From Phoronis australis (taxonomy: Eukaryota; Phoronida; Phoronidae), in assembly GCA_002633005.1 (NCBI GenBank), contig NMRA01000332.1:141230-201229 (forward strand): DNA of 60,000 nt, read 5' to 3'. The notes under the pieces are model-generated. The model worked only from the letters and a program-made list of their open reading frames with translations. It did not search any database and was not told the origin of the DNA. Every line of letters starts with the position of its first letter. The first letter of the stretch is position 1. Of this stretch, positions 1 through 10,026 are shown piece after piece. The position numbers and the translations under genes were made by a program.

Positions 1-158
1 ATAATACTGATTAGGTTTGATTAACCTACTGTCAAAAATAAGCAAGTAAGTTTAAACTTGTAATAGACTTTTAAGCAATTCATCTGGAACAAGCTATAAA
101 GAAAGGTATTTAATTTGTTACACTGGAAAATGAAGTGTATGACCGAAAAGAAAACATG

Positions 159-884
159 TTTAATAAATATAGATTGTTACATGGCGAAGTCCTTAACCCA
201 CGTTATCTAGAGCTCGAGTGGATTTTGGAGAATTATCGCCCGATGGGCGTTAGCCCCGTGGGTGATAATTCTACAAAATTCACGAAGGCTCAAGATAAGG
301 GGGATAACGACTGAGAACATGTAATAATCTATTTATACCACATGCTGAACGAGAAACATTGCAATGAATCGATCTACCTTTCTAGACTCGACTCGGCTTT
401 TTAACTACTTTCTATGTCAGAGGCCGGGGTCAGAGATCGTGACCTTTTAAAAAACACCGAGTTCTTCTTGTTAAAGTAATGTTTTTACTTAAAACCAATT
501 GAAAATTTGAACAAAATAGAAATAATAGTGAAATTATAAAATAAGCTTTAAGCAGCTAATCTAGCTTACTACACATGTTATCATGCTAAGCTTCGACCGA
601 AAGAAATCGTCTACTAAAGTAGGTTTCCACTGATTACTGAGTATAATGTTCAAGTCAAAGGATCCCAACAAAACGTTACCCGCATTTCAACTGGAGATCA
701 ATAACTTACAAGTGAGAGAAATTCGACGGATAAATTTTACTGAATTAAAGACGTCGTTTTTGTTGAAACTGTGCGCTTTATTTTTCATAGACTATAAATG
801 TTGGTACAATGGCGTATGTTGAACATGCAATTATTGCGCGTCCTCATTTAAGTATTCTATTTTCAAGTTCGATGACGTCAGCTG
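159..884 (+). repeat. Interspersed repeat family R, copy 1
   Basis: This stretch matches 36540-37185 in inverted orientation over most of its length: same order of blocks around the AGGCCGGGGTC motif, the start TAATAAATATAGATTG and the end GATGACGTCAGCTGCTGAG. Near its left end it carries an internal imperfect inverted repeat (agattgttacatgg... against ...catgtaataatct, about 168-332). No coding potential. The end next to the tRNA-like head (885 onward) is shared by both copies, so the family may be a long SINE or a SINE fused to a non-autonomous element. Confidence 0.75.
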
Positions 885-1020
885 CTGAGTGGCGCAGTGG
901 TTAGTCGAGGACTCGACGCTATTTGAAGCGGGTTCGAAACCGGCCTCGGTTTCCCGCCAAAATGTTGTTCAACACACTTTGAATAACTAAATGGGTTATT
1001 TAACAGTTGCATAGGCCATG
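885..1020 (+). mobile_element. tRNA-derived SINE head (Pol III A and B boxes)
   Basis: Starts GCTGAGTGGCGCAGTGG, containing an A box that fits TRGYNNANNNG (TGGCGCAGTGG), followed about 40 bases later by a B box GGTTCGAAACC. Spacing and order match an internal RNA polymerase III promoter. The sequence cannot be folded by eye into a full tRNA and lacks a recognisable anticodon loop, so a SINE head is favoured over a functional tRNA gene. Confidence 0.7.
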
Positions 1021-1044
1021 GAAGGCTGATAGTGTGGTATAAAT

Positions 1045-1730
1045 ATAGGTTATCCCACATACATATACGGCGATATCCTATCGAGAATTCACTTCATCTG
1101 GGAATGTGAAAATATGCATGTTATATAAGCCACGTTATAAACTGTGAAATACGGGAATGTATAGCCAATCCGTATATCACAGAAGAAGCCGTATTTCACG
1201 ATTGGTGAGCAGTCTCCTTGTCGAGTAACTTGGCGTGTGCAATGCAAATTTGATTGGGCTCGTTCGTTTGGGTTGCCAAAATCATAGATCCTGACGTCGT
1301 CACTGAAAAACCGGTTTTACTGCTCAAAAAAATTCTGATTTTCACGCACGGTGATCAGTCGGCAGTTTTTGAACCTCGCGGAAGTTTCGATCTGGATAAT
1401 CATAAATAGTTCAAGCTAAGTAGCGTTCCCAGTCAGCAAAATCAGCCACAAATTTAACTCAAATCCATCGAAAATGTTTCGTTGTGGATGCATACAGTAT
1501 AAGTTCACTATGTAAGAGCTAAGGCCTTTACAGGAAATCGCGACATAATATAAAGTATTTTTTACTGAGACGATCGTCTGCCCGCAGCGTTTCACTCTCC
1601 GTCGCTGCTGGTCGACTAGTAGTGTAAAATCTGCTTTTTGCGATACTGTCCTTACCTCAAATTCTGCAAATCAGCACAGTTTTCACTGTTATTTTCCAAT
1701 ACCGTGATCAACACCGGGAAATGTTTCTAT
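1045..1730 (+). mobile_element. TIR element T, copy 1, left half
   Basis: The end TATAGGTTATCCCACATACA through CATCTGGGAATG (about 1045-1112) reappears inverted at about 7745-7826. The interior matches copy 2 at 53885-54660 in the same orientation, for example GATACTGTCCTTACCTCAA and AATCAGCACAGTTT. No ORF; probably a non-autonomous DNA transposon. Similarity to copy 2 breaks at about 1730 and resumes at about 7336, bracketing the retrotransposon inserted in it. Confidence 0.75.
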
Positions 1731-1737
1731 TACTATA

Positions 1738-1919
1738 TATATATGCGCTAACTGCGACTGTGATACCGAAGCTCGTTTACATTGAAACAACACGTGTAGG
1801 TGAGAGAAAAGGTCATATATATTATGACAAACTAAACTACTACTGATATCGATAAATACCAACGTTATATAATATGTTGAGCTGTAAAGGTGGGTGACAA
1901 TCTGCCGGACATGTATAAT
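1738..1919 (-). repeat. Split direct repeat B2 of the retrotransposon
   Basis: About 170 bases nearly identical to 2255-2420 in the same orientation; both contain GGTCATATATATTATGACAA, TGATATCGATAAATAC-like and ATATAATATGTTGAGCT blocks. The inner GTCATATATATTATGAC is itself palindromic. Confidence 0.85.
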
Positions 1920-2078
1920 TAAATGTCGAACTAGGAAGAGAAGTAACAAATCCGGAAGCAAAACTGCAACACCGGGACAGCGACGTGGGAAAATAAAGTG
2001 TAAACAGGGAAGGAAAGAAAATTGGTTTGAGGGAGGGAGGGAAATAGAAATTGACTGAAAACTCGAAACTTGCAGCGA

Positions 2079-2254
2079 ATTATGGACGATGGCCCAGTGT
2101 TGCGACAAGACAAAGAGATCACTTGGTACAATTAAACCAATAATCGTAGAACAAAGAGGGTCACTGACCCGAGAATTCAAACAATATGATAATGAGGACG
2201 AAGCAGTGTAGCTTACATAAAATAATTTAATACTTAAATAATATTTATATGCGC
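2079..2254 (-). repeat. Split direct repeat A2 of the retrotransposon
   Basis: Matches 7180-7335 in direct orientation: GCCCAGTGTTGCGACAAGAC, TAATCGTAGAACAAAGAGGG, TCACTGACCCGAGAA and ATGAGGACGAAGCAGT blocks in the same order. It abuts B1. Confidence 0.85.
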
Positions 2255-2420
2255 TAAATCCGAAGCGATACCGAAGCTAGCTTGCAATGAAAAAAACACG
2301 ACGTTTAGGTGAGATAAAAGGTCATATATATTATGACAAATTAAACTACTACAGATATCGATAAATACAAACTTTATATAATATGTTGAGCTATAAAGGT
2401 GGATGACAATCTACCGCAGA
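2255..2420 (-). repeat. Split direct repeat B1 of the retrotransposon
   Basis: Partner of 1738-1919. It directly adjoins A2, as expected for the B1-A2-B2 block of Ngaro/PAT elements. Confidence 0.85.
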
Positions 2421-2997
2421 TGCAACAGAAGGATGCATCCGCCCACCCAAGGGAGAGCGAACGAGGATGACAAAAGTAGTATGAGTAAAAGAGGCTAAAG
2501 TTAGTGACAAAAAGAAGAAAAATACTGACATGGAGTGGAACAACTGGGTAGCATGACAAGAGAAGCAAAAAAGTATACAATGTGTCGGAATCATAGTAAC
2601 TGAAACCTTAGAGGAATATAAACCACTATGAATACACAATAAGAAATGAATAGACATAGGGTAACATACGCACCCGACAAAAAGCATGCTGTCTACGCAG
2701 GTATATGTAGACAGAAATAGTAACAGGTATACACAAACATTATACAAATAGGTAAGAGCAAACAGAGGCACTGGCAAATGTAAATCTACAAAACGTATGG
2801 TAAAAAATAAGCTAAGTAGAGAATAACCGGTGAAAGGGCATGAGGTAAACCAACAAAGACGGACAGGAGCGAGTGCCCGGGAGGGAGAACCCCAAAAGGT
2901 TATTGGAAAAGGCGAGACAATGAAAATGAAGTGAGCGAAGCAGGATACTTGCAATACTGGCGCCCTAGGGTGAAAAATGCGGGTGAGTGAAAAAGAC

Positions 2998-3141
2998 ACT
3001 GGCAATAGAAGTGCCCATGAACGGGACACTGGCAATACAGTTGCCCCTTCGATGAAAGGGGATTGGTGAGTGAGACAATACAGTTGCCCCGTTGGGGAGA
3101 AATGGCTAAAGGAGGGTAAGCACTGGCAATACAGCTGCCCC
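2998..3141. repeat. Four spaced copies of a GGCAATACAGTTGCCCC motif
   Basis: Copies at 3001-3016, 3031-3047, 3076-3090 (left end eroded) and 3125-3141. Each is an imperfect palindrome (GGCAA...TTGCC). They lie between the recombinase remnant and repeat B1, so in the 3' noncoding part of the retrotransposon. A related fragment (GCAATACTGGCGCCC) is at 2951. Confidence 0.7.
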
Positions 3142-3155
3142 CGGGTGATAAATGA

Positions 3156-4010
3156 TTATGGTAATGAGGGAGTTGGAACGTTAGTAGCAGGGAAGTTTAA
3201 GGATGAGAGACGAATGTAGTTCTTGAGCGCGTCAGACTTCCAGCGACATATACGCTGAATGGTGGAGTCAATACGGAAACTATGAGATTTATAGCGTTTA
3301 GGATCGAGACCGACGCACCCGAGTACCAAGTTTAGGTGGCGAGGGAAGTAAGAGCGAGTTATGGAAAAACCATTGGGGAACTGAAAGAGAAGTCCGGAAG
3401 AGTTATTGGAGAGATTGGGGTAGTGCTGAAGGGTTGCAACAGGCAATGAGGGCCGATAGAACGAGGAATAACGAGAATGGTAGGAGTGTGGTCATGATGG
3501 TGGTAGTGGGGGATAGTGAGAGACATGGACCTAGAGGTGACTGAGAGGTCGGAAACCTGGAGGACGGAGATGGGGGGTGAGGCAGAGGTGGCGACAGTAA
3601 ATTCACTAACACGAAGAGGTGGAAAGCATAGCAGCGCAGAGGGATGCGTGGAAGTGAGAGCAGAGAGCAGAGGGTAAGGCATTCAGAAGGCGGTGAAGAA
3701 TGGGTGTTGTTATCGGGAGCCGGGTGTCCACAGATGGGCGCGAATTGGACACGCTCTTCAGAATTTTCTTGACCAGAAAGGAGGAAGTAGGGTAAGGCAA
3801 GGAGTCCAGTTTATGAAGGAAACCTATGGCTGATACATAGGTAGAGATGGTGGATTCAGTTAAGCCAGACGAGAAAAGGTGTGCTATGTAAGAAGCTAAA
3901 GTAGAAGAGAATATAGGAAACACAGGCAAGGGGCTGAGGACGAATGGTAATGGAGGAAATGGGAAAAGACACGGCGGTAAGTTTGAACGGTGGATGGGGC
4001 AGGGGACGCC
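3156..4010 (-). pseudogene. Tyrosine recombinase (integrase) of the retrotransposon, frameshifted
   Basis: Three overlapping minus-strand frames carry consecutive parts of one YR protein. The N-terminal core-binding part (SSGLTESTISTYVSAIGFLH) is in the frame ending at 3606. A central part with the first catalytic Arg (PPLRVSEFT) is in 3359-3682. The C-terminal part (KSHSFRID, then RWKSDALKNYIRL) is in 3156-3446. HxxR and the YIR tyrosine are the expected catalytic residues. Such enzymes integrate a circular DNA intermediate in DIRS-order elements. At least two frameshifts make this copy inactive. Confidence 0.85.
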
Positions 4011-4095
4011 CGGAGGAGCGAAGTCAGAACGTAAGGAGGTGCTGTGGAACGGCAATCGGTGTTGGAGAGAGCCATGGAGCCATGGAAAAGGCATC

Positions 4096-5400
4096 CTAGA
4101 AAAGAAACCGAGACAGTTTATCGGCAATGAAATTAGTTTTTCCAGGAATGTGTTTGGCTTTAAAATGGATATTATGGTGGAGGGTAGAGAGGACGAGGCG
4201 TCTGACAAGGCGCATAATGTCAGGGTCCTTAGAGGAAGTTTTATTGATGATATCCACCACGGAAGGTTTGTCGCACATGAAAAGAATGCGATGATTAGCA
4301 AGTTTCTAAGGCAAGAACGATGGGGAAAAGCTCCTTGAAAGTGATGTGAAAATGAGAGATGGACGAGGGCCAAGGGCCAGAAAACCAGTTAGACCCGCAA
4401 ACCGCGGCGAATCCCCCGTGGATCGAGGCCGAGTCAGTATACAGTTTGAGTGATTGGGATGAGGTCCAATGCTCGGAAAGAAATGGATTTGGCGCGAATG
4501 TCAGCACCGGATTCCTTAGTGAGAGGGACGTGATGATAAGGCTAAAATATGCCAAGCGTGAGATCGATGAGGCGACGGAGGAAGCGTCGTCCAGGAATGA
4601 TGACAAGGCAAGCAAAATTTAGGGAACCAATAAGAGACTGGATGTCACGTATGTTGGAAGGACTGGAGTAGATGTAGGGCCTTAGTGAGTTTTTCCTGGG
4701 GAGGGGAAGCCGTCATAGATTTGGAGTCGAGATGAATGCTGTAGATAGCGATTGAGGTTGTTGGAAGGACAGTAATTTGGTGATTGATGGGAACGCCAAT
4801 TTCCTCACAGAAGGTGAGAAGAGTGTGGTTATATGAAGAACATAAGGGGGAATTGGGGGGGCCACGAAAAAGAAGTCGTCAAGCAGACGTGACACACCTG
4901 GGACATTGAGTTTTTTTGAAGAATCCATTGGAAGGATGAGCTGATGAGTTCGAATATGTTGCTTGAGGAAGAAAGACCAAGGGGAGACATCGGTCGAAAT
5001 AATTTTGACCGGCCCAAACAGGAAATGATAGTCAGAAGGGTATGGAAAAAGACGGAAGGTGTATTGTATGTCCGTTTTAGCCATGAGAGAATTGTGGCCG
5101 CAGCGGCGGACCAGAAACATGGCGTTTTCAATGGTTTGGTAATGAACCTGGGAGAAGGATAAGGGAATATGTGAATTAATGGAATCGGAATCCCTCGATG
5201 GGTATGAAAGGTTATGGATAAGGCGAAATTTCCTAGAGTCCTTCTTAGGTATGTGCCCAAGAGGGAAAGTGATGAAATTGTCGAATGGAGGGTACTGGTG
5301 GGATCCGGAGTAGCGGCCACAGTCAACCTCGTGCTGAATTTTGTGTTCGGTCACAGCAGAGTTGAGGTTATGGGGAGGCGGGGAGGAAAACAGCGAGGAA
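4096..5400 (-). pseudogene. Reverse transcriptase-RNase H of the retrotransposon, frameshifted
   Basis: The minus-strand frame 4713-6131 holds RT blocks: GHIPKKDSRKFRLIHNLSYP, AKTDIQYTFRLFP (first catalytic Asp) and RLLDDFFFVAPP (LDD active site). The frame 4295-4615 holds RNase H block KLYTDSASIHGGFAA and FKELFPIVLALE. The frame 4096-4278 holds its end, AKHIPGKTNFIADKLSR. The RT catalytic Asp is present but the domains lie in different frames, so no intact polyprotein remains. The LDD form and the HIPGK.N..AD.LSR end are typical of DIRS/Ngaro/PAT RT-RH. Confidence 0.88.
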
Positions 5401-5478
5401 ACACCGATACGAAAACCGTAAGTGAAACCATGAATGATGCGAACGGTGGGGGCAGATGGGTAACCAATGAGATATGGT

Positions 5479-6692
5479 TCAAGTTTGTTTATTGTTTTTA
5501 GGGGTGTTGGAAGGACGGGTGGCGGTAGAGGTGGTTCGTGTAGTGGGTTTGAGATGGGAGGAGATAGGGTACGCAGAGGAGGGATGGAAACCATTGCAAG
5601 CGGTACAGCGCTGAAAGTAGCAACAGTGCTGATGAGGGCAAAATGTGGAGTTGAACTGCCGGTAGAAACCACCGGGTTGGGAGGCGGGTGAACGTGGTTG
5701 GAGAAATTTGGAACGAAAGGACTGAGTGCGTGGGTAGTTATTACGGAAGGAATTCGGATAGTTAGAGTGAGATGAAATTTTGTGAGATTGGAGGATAACT
5801 TGATTCCAGAGTTCCTTATTGGTGGTTTTCCAAGGAACAGGGGTAGTAGAGCGAAGTTGACGAAATTGTTGATCATAGAACATGGCGGGTGCAAAACCCG
5901 AAAGTATGATTGATGGAGAGGATGGTGTGACAAAACTTTGCGAGATGAGGTACTTGATGTGGGTGGTGGGTGGTGTAGATGGCTAAATATTTGAGGAATG
6001 CTTGGTTCCACTGGAACAGGTTGTTGATGGAGCAAGATTTGGGGATATTGGAAAAACTGGTTGATGGTTAGCAATAGAGAGATGAAACTGCGGAGAGGAA
6101 ACAGGGTTAAGAAAGTGACTAAATTCACCATACTGGTCTATCCATATGAGGTTTTTGGTATTGGTGTCCATGTTGAAGCCCAAAGCCAGAGAGGCATGTA
6201 CAGAGGCGTCATGGTTACCTGCGACAGGTGGCATATGGTGCTCCAAGGATTGGAGTGTGCCCGTAGCCGATGAAGATGTAGTCGGTGAGGTAGAGGCGAG
6301 GACGGTGTGCATAAGTGTAGGCTGGTGAACAACTGAAGGAGGCGCCATAATATTGATTGTTGGCTGGGTTGAGGCCTCCGAAGGCAGAGGTGGATCGTTG
6401 GCGAGTAAATCCCGTAGGGCATCGCGAAGGGTTGAATTGTCCCATAGTTACATGAGGAGGTCATAAGTTAGAGATGAGGTGGACGACGACGTGTGCACGG
6501 GTGGCTCTTGGCGAGATGGTTGACGAGTCTGGTATGGCGAGGAAGTCTTACGAGTTGAGTGTCGTGGCATGCTGAAAGGGAATAGTAAAGGGAGCAGAAA
6601 TGGAACAATGAAACAACAGGCCAGAACCGTAATGGTTGGAGCCAAGCGGTAAAGTGCAGAAATTGGAGAGGTGAATTAAGATGGAATTTCAC
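5479..6692 (-). pseudogene. Gag-like region of the retrotransposon
   Basis: Pro/Ser/Thr-rich minus-strand frames upstream of RT. One (5479-5883) contains a Cys/His cluster, FNSTFCPHQHCCYFQRCTAC then NGFHP, resembling the zinc-knuckle-like end of DIRS-order Gag proteins. Upstream frames (5983-6692) are low-complexity and overlap one another. Assignment rests on position and the Cys/His cluster only. Confidence 0.55.
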
Positions 6693-6723
6693 TGAACGTT
6701 AAGAACTAAGGATTAAATTATAG

Positions 6724-6958
6724 AAAAAAATCTTCCCAAAAGCCCGTCTCCTCTTTAAATTGAAGGTCAAACACGATACGGAATTATCCGAAGAGTTACG
6801 GATGAACGGCAAGTGCCGATTGTCACGATTTCGTAACTTTCCGTGACAAATCGGCAACTGTTGTTCTTCCGTAATTCATCGGAAAATTCCGTATTGTTCT
6901 TGACCTTCGATTTACAGAGGAGTTTCTCCGGACGGGTTTTTGGGCAGATTTTTGTGGT
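6724..6958. repeat. Long inverted repeat in the 5' leader of the retrotransposon
   Basis: Arms of roughly 100 bases meet near 6833. Matched blocks are ATCTTCCCAAAAGCCCGTC, TCCTCTTTAAATTGAAGGTC, ATACGGAATT, CCGA, ACGGA, TGCCGATTGTCACG, with complements on the other side at 6841-6955. The right arm has a 9-base insertion. It lies between repeat A1 and the gag-like region. It could be a nested MITE-type insertion or part of the element's leader. Confidence 0.75.
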
Positions 6959-7179
6959 TTGACCGCAAATTTCTTGTGAACTGGGTGGCGCAGGACACCG
7001 TAAATGGTACTGGAAGAAAGAACAATTCCTCATGGTTTGTTGAATCTCTGTTTTGTGTAAATTTTCTGTGTTTTGTGTTTACTATGGATGGCTGAAGTGA
7101 TGCACCCATGGAATTTCTAGTCGGGAATGTCACACCTTGTAGTATTATATAGTGTATTGTGGACGATCAGAAGCTGAGG

Positions 7180-7335
7180 ACGCCTCTGGGCCAGTGTTGC
7201 GACAAGACAAATAGATCACGTGATACGATTAAAGCAATAATCGTAGAACAAAGAGGGTCACTGACCCGAGAATCCAAACAGTATGATAATGAGGACGAAG
7301 CAGTATAGCTTACATAAAATAATTTAACAATTAAA
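7180..7335 (-). repeat. Split direct repeat A1 of the retrotransposon
   Basis: 5' terminal repeat of the minus-strand element, matching A2 at 2079-2254. Its outer edge at about 7335 is where similarity to TIR element copy 2 resumes. Confidence 0.85.
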
Positions 7336-7835
7336 TGGTATTTACAGTCTAGAAGCTAAGACACGAAAATAGACCAAGATAAGACATTCGTCGAAGCTAA
7401 AATGACACCCTACTGCACAATTCGTTTCGGGGAATGTTTCAATTTTTATGTTCTCGGATGGATTGTTTCTAAGTTTCCGACAAACTGTTGATATTATTGA
7501 ATGGTTCAGTCCTTTAACTTGTGTATTTCACAAACTGAAAATTCTGATCAATTTATTATGAAATAAAAATTTACTGGTTGTTCAACACTTTCACAGATTG
7601 TCTTGTCGCGTAACCCGCTTGGGTACCGTACTTGGCATACATATTACGTCATATAACAGCAAGACGGAGCACGCGGCAACAAGGCATTGCCACGGGGAGG
7701 CAAAATAAATCCATATATATGGGATAAACAGTTCGGTCTCGTTGGAACATTCCCAGATGAAATGAATTCTTGATAGGCTATGGCAGTAGTATTCCTATGT
7801 ATGTGGGATAACCTATATGTAATGCCTTTTCCAAT
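7336..7835 (+). mobile_element. TIR element T, copy 1, right half
   Basis: Begins with sequence resembling the interior of copy 2 around 54535 (GTCTAGAAGCTAAGACACG against CAGAAGCACGAAAGTCTAGA). Ends with the inverted terminal repeat CATTCCCAGATGAAATGAAT through GTGGGATAACCTATAT (7745-7826), complementary to 1045-1112. Several hundred bases here have no match in copy 2, so the copies differ by an indel. Confidence 0.7.
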
Positions 7836-7889
7836 AGGGATTTCACACTCAAACAATTGATAAAACCTCATTAAATTATTCCAAACTTT

Positions 7890-8345
7890 AAATGAAATAG
7901 TATTAGATAAGAAAGGATTTGTGTGGGAAGTTGATTTATAAAACTAAGAAAGTAAACAAAAGTCCTAGTTTTGGCAATTTTATTGTAAAATTCACTGACA
8001 TGTTTTTCCAAGTCAGTGGTTCATGCTATGGAATTTGAAAGATTATGCTTAAGAGTTTGCGATATGGATAATCACAATTTCAGGCACTTGTTGCTAATCT
8101 AATTGATTTTCTTGAAATTGGAACAGCATCATTTGTCAGAATATTTGTTGAAGGTGAATGGAAGTATTAAACAAGTGTCATCAGCAAAGAACAAAGTTTA
8201 ATGTTACAAGGGATAGGTAGATCATTTGCATGTATCAAAAATAACAATGGTCCTGAAGCAGAGTACACGTGTTGTAATATGCGGGTAAGAGAAATTAATG
8301 TTATTAAATTGGACAAATTGTTATCTATTTCCAAGGAAGCTGCTA
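7890..8345 (-). pseudogene. LINE reverse-transcriptase fragment
   Basis: On the minus strand GPLLFLIHANDLP (RT block before the active site) is followed, after a frameshift, by FADDTC (catalytic YADD-type box). Further on comes EFYNKIAKTRTFVYFLSFIN then QLPTQILSYLI, like the thumb region (..KIAK..G.L..L...LP...LL.LY..L). Stops and frameshifts show an old CR1/Jockey/RTE-type fossil. Confidence 0.65.
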
Positions 8346-8412
8346 GACTAGTGAACCTCAATGCAGGAAAAACCGTGGTGTCAGAAGCTTTTGATAAGTC
8401 AATGAAACAATG

Positions 8413-9537
8413 ATTGGGTTAATGGTAGTAGTGGTAGTGGTGGCGGTGGTGGTGATAGTAATAGTAGAGGTGATAGTAGTAGTAGTAGGAGGAGGAGGGG
8501 TAGAAGTAGTGGTAAAAGTTGTAGTAGTTGTAGTAGTAGTCGTCGTAATAGAAGTAGCAGTAGCAGTAGCAGCAGCAGTAGTAGTAGTAGTAGTGGTTGC
8601 AGTAGCAGTAATAGTAGTAGACGAAGCACTAGTAGTATCAGTAGTAGAAGCAGTAGTAGTATTAGTCGTAGTAGTAGTAGTAGTAGTAGTAGCAGTAGAA
8701 GTAGCAGTAGTATTAGTAGTAGTAGTAGTAGTAGCAGTAGAAGTAGCAGTAGTATTAGTATTAGTAGAAGTAGTAGTAGTAGCAGTAGCAGTAGTGTTAG
8801 TAGTAGTAGTAGAAGTAGTAGTAGTAATAGTAGNNNNNNNNNNNNNNNNNNNNNNNNNNNNNNNNNNNNNNNNNNNNNNNNNNNNNNNNNNNNNNNNNNN
8901 NNNNNNNNNNNNNNNNNNNNNNNNNNNNNNNNNNNNNNNNNNNNNNNNNNNNNNNNNNNNNNNNNNNNNNNNNNNNNNNNNNNNNNNNNNNNNNNNNNNN
9001 NNNNNNNNNNNNNNNNNNNNNNNNNNNNNNNNNNNNNNNNNNNNNNNNNNNNNNNNNNNNNNNNNNNNNNNNNNNNNNNNNNNNNNNNNNNNNNNNNNNN
9101 NNNNNNNNNNNNNNNNNNNNNNNNNNNNNNNNNNNNNNNNNNNNNNNNNNNNNNNNNNNNNNNNNNNNNNNNNNNNNNNNNNNNNNNNNNNNNNNNNNNN
9201 NNNNNNNNNNNNNNNNNNNNNNNNNNNNNNNNNNNNNNNNNNNNNNNNNNNNNNNNNNNNNNNNNNNNNNNNNNNNNNNNNNNNNNNNNNNNNNNNNNNN
9301 NNNNNNNNNNNNNNNNNNNNNNNNNNNNNNNNNNNNNNNNNNAGTAGTAGTAGTAGTAGTAGTAATAGTAGTAGTATAGTAGTAGTAGTATTAGTAGTAG
9401 TAGTAATAATAGTAGTAGTAATAGTAGTAGTAGTAGTAGTAGTAGCAGTACCAGTAATAGCAGCAGCAGCAGCAGAAGCAGCAGCAGTAGCAGTAGCAGT
9501 AGCAGTAGCAGTAGTAGTGGTAGAGGCAGCGTCAGAT
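8413..9537. repeat. (GTA)n microsatellite containing the assembly gap
   Basis: Almost pure GTA/GCA/GTG trinucleotides on both sides of the N run 8834-9342, so the assembly broke inside the array and its true length is unknown. The long valine-rich (+) and leucine-rich (-) reading frames here are artefacts of the repeat. Confidence 0.97.
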
Positions 9538-9934
9538 AGTTGTCAAAACTAATAATACATGCACAAAATTGATTCAGGGAACACTCTGGAAAGGACTTAA
9601 CAGCCCGCTGACCCCAAAACCCGTCATCGGTAAATCATACACAAATAAGTTAATTGTACGTTAATAGTAAATATGGCGAGATAAATGAACATACACGGCA
9701 AACAGGCTACAACGCATGAACAAAATCAATGGTAATAAACGTTAAGGAGCTAAATAACGCTGGGAATTATATAATCACTTACTGAATTGTAAATAGAGCA
9801 ATTGTCTGCAGTGCTGTCAAATCATTGTTTTATAAAAATAAATTATCACACTCTGCAGAATTTAAAGTTTTGACAAAGACGCAGCTACTTTGCATAGTGT
9901 AATTCATTGATGAGTTTTCTTTCGCAATTCACAG
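9538..9934. other. Unassigned intron or upstream sequence
   Basis: Unique-looking sequence ending in the pyrimidine-rich acceptor of the first recognised receptor exon. No promoter or signal-peptide exon recognised. Confidence 0.5.
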
Positions 9935-10026
9935 ATCTGAAGAAATGAAGGACACGTCAGTTTCAGCAATGACCGACGAAAAATCTTGTTTAGAAAAGTT
10001 GAGGAAAGAGCCGCCTCCATTGGATG
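9935..10026 (+). CDS. GPCR exon: N-terminal ectodomain with first conserved cysteine
   Basis: Acceptor ttcacag and donor gtaagt. It reads SEEMKDTSVSAM...KSCLEKLRKE.PPLD, starting after two bases of a split codon and ending with one base (phase 1), which matches the next exon. The Cys in KSCLEKL sits where class B receptors have hormone-domain cysteine 1. The frame is open through the acceptor side, so an upstream signal-peptide exon is required; it was not identified in 1-9934, which is mostly transposon, or it lies outside the window. This is the least certain of the 12 exons because its sequence is poorly constrained in the family. Confidence 0.75.

Larger units (their letters stand above)
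1738..7335 (-). mobile_element. Ngaro/PAT-like tyrosine-recombinase (DIRS-order) retrotransposon, decayed
   Basis: Read on the minus strand the order is repeat A1 (7335-7180), gag-like region, RT-RNase H, tyrosine recombinase, then B1 (2420-2255), A2 (2254-2079) and B2 (1919-1738). A1-ORFs-B1-A2-B2 split direct repeats are diagnostic of the PAT and Ngaro groups; classic DIRS-1 has inverted ends. The coding regions are broken into several frames. No SGNH hydrolase or methyltransferase domain was recognised. It is inserted in TIR element T. Confidence 0.85.

Noticed and set aside
885-960. Functional tRNA gene
   Set aside because: A and B boxes are present but no cloverleaf or anticodon arm can be drawn; a related head occurs in another repeat copy.
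1689-3035. Long minus-strand ORFs (163 and 214 codons)
   Set aside because: They lie in the split direct repeats and 3' noncoding region of the retrotransposon, with low-complexity Ser/Leu/Phe-rich translations and no motif.
3994-6328. Several plus-strand ORFs of 60-114 codons
   Set aside because: Antisense shadows of the minus-strand retrotransposon genes.
8410-9552. 380-codon valine-rich ORF and 76-codon leucine-rich ORF
   Set aside because: Both are translations of the (GTA)n microsatellite and the N gap.
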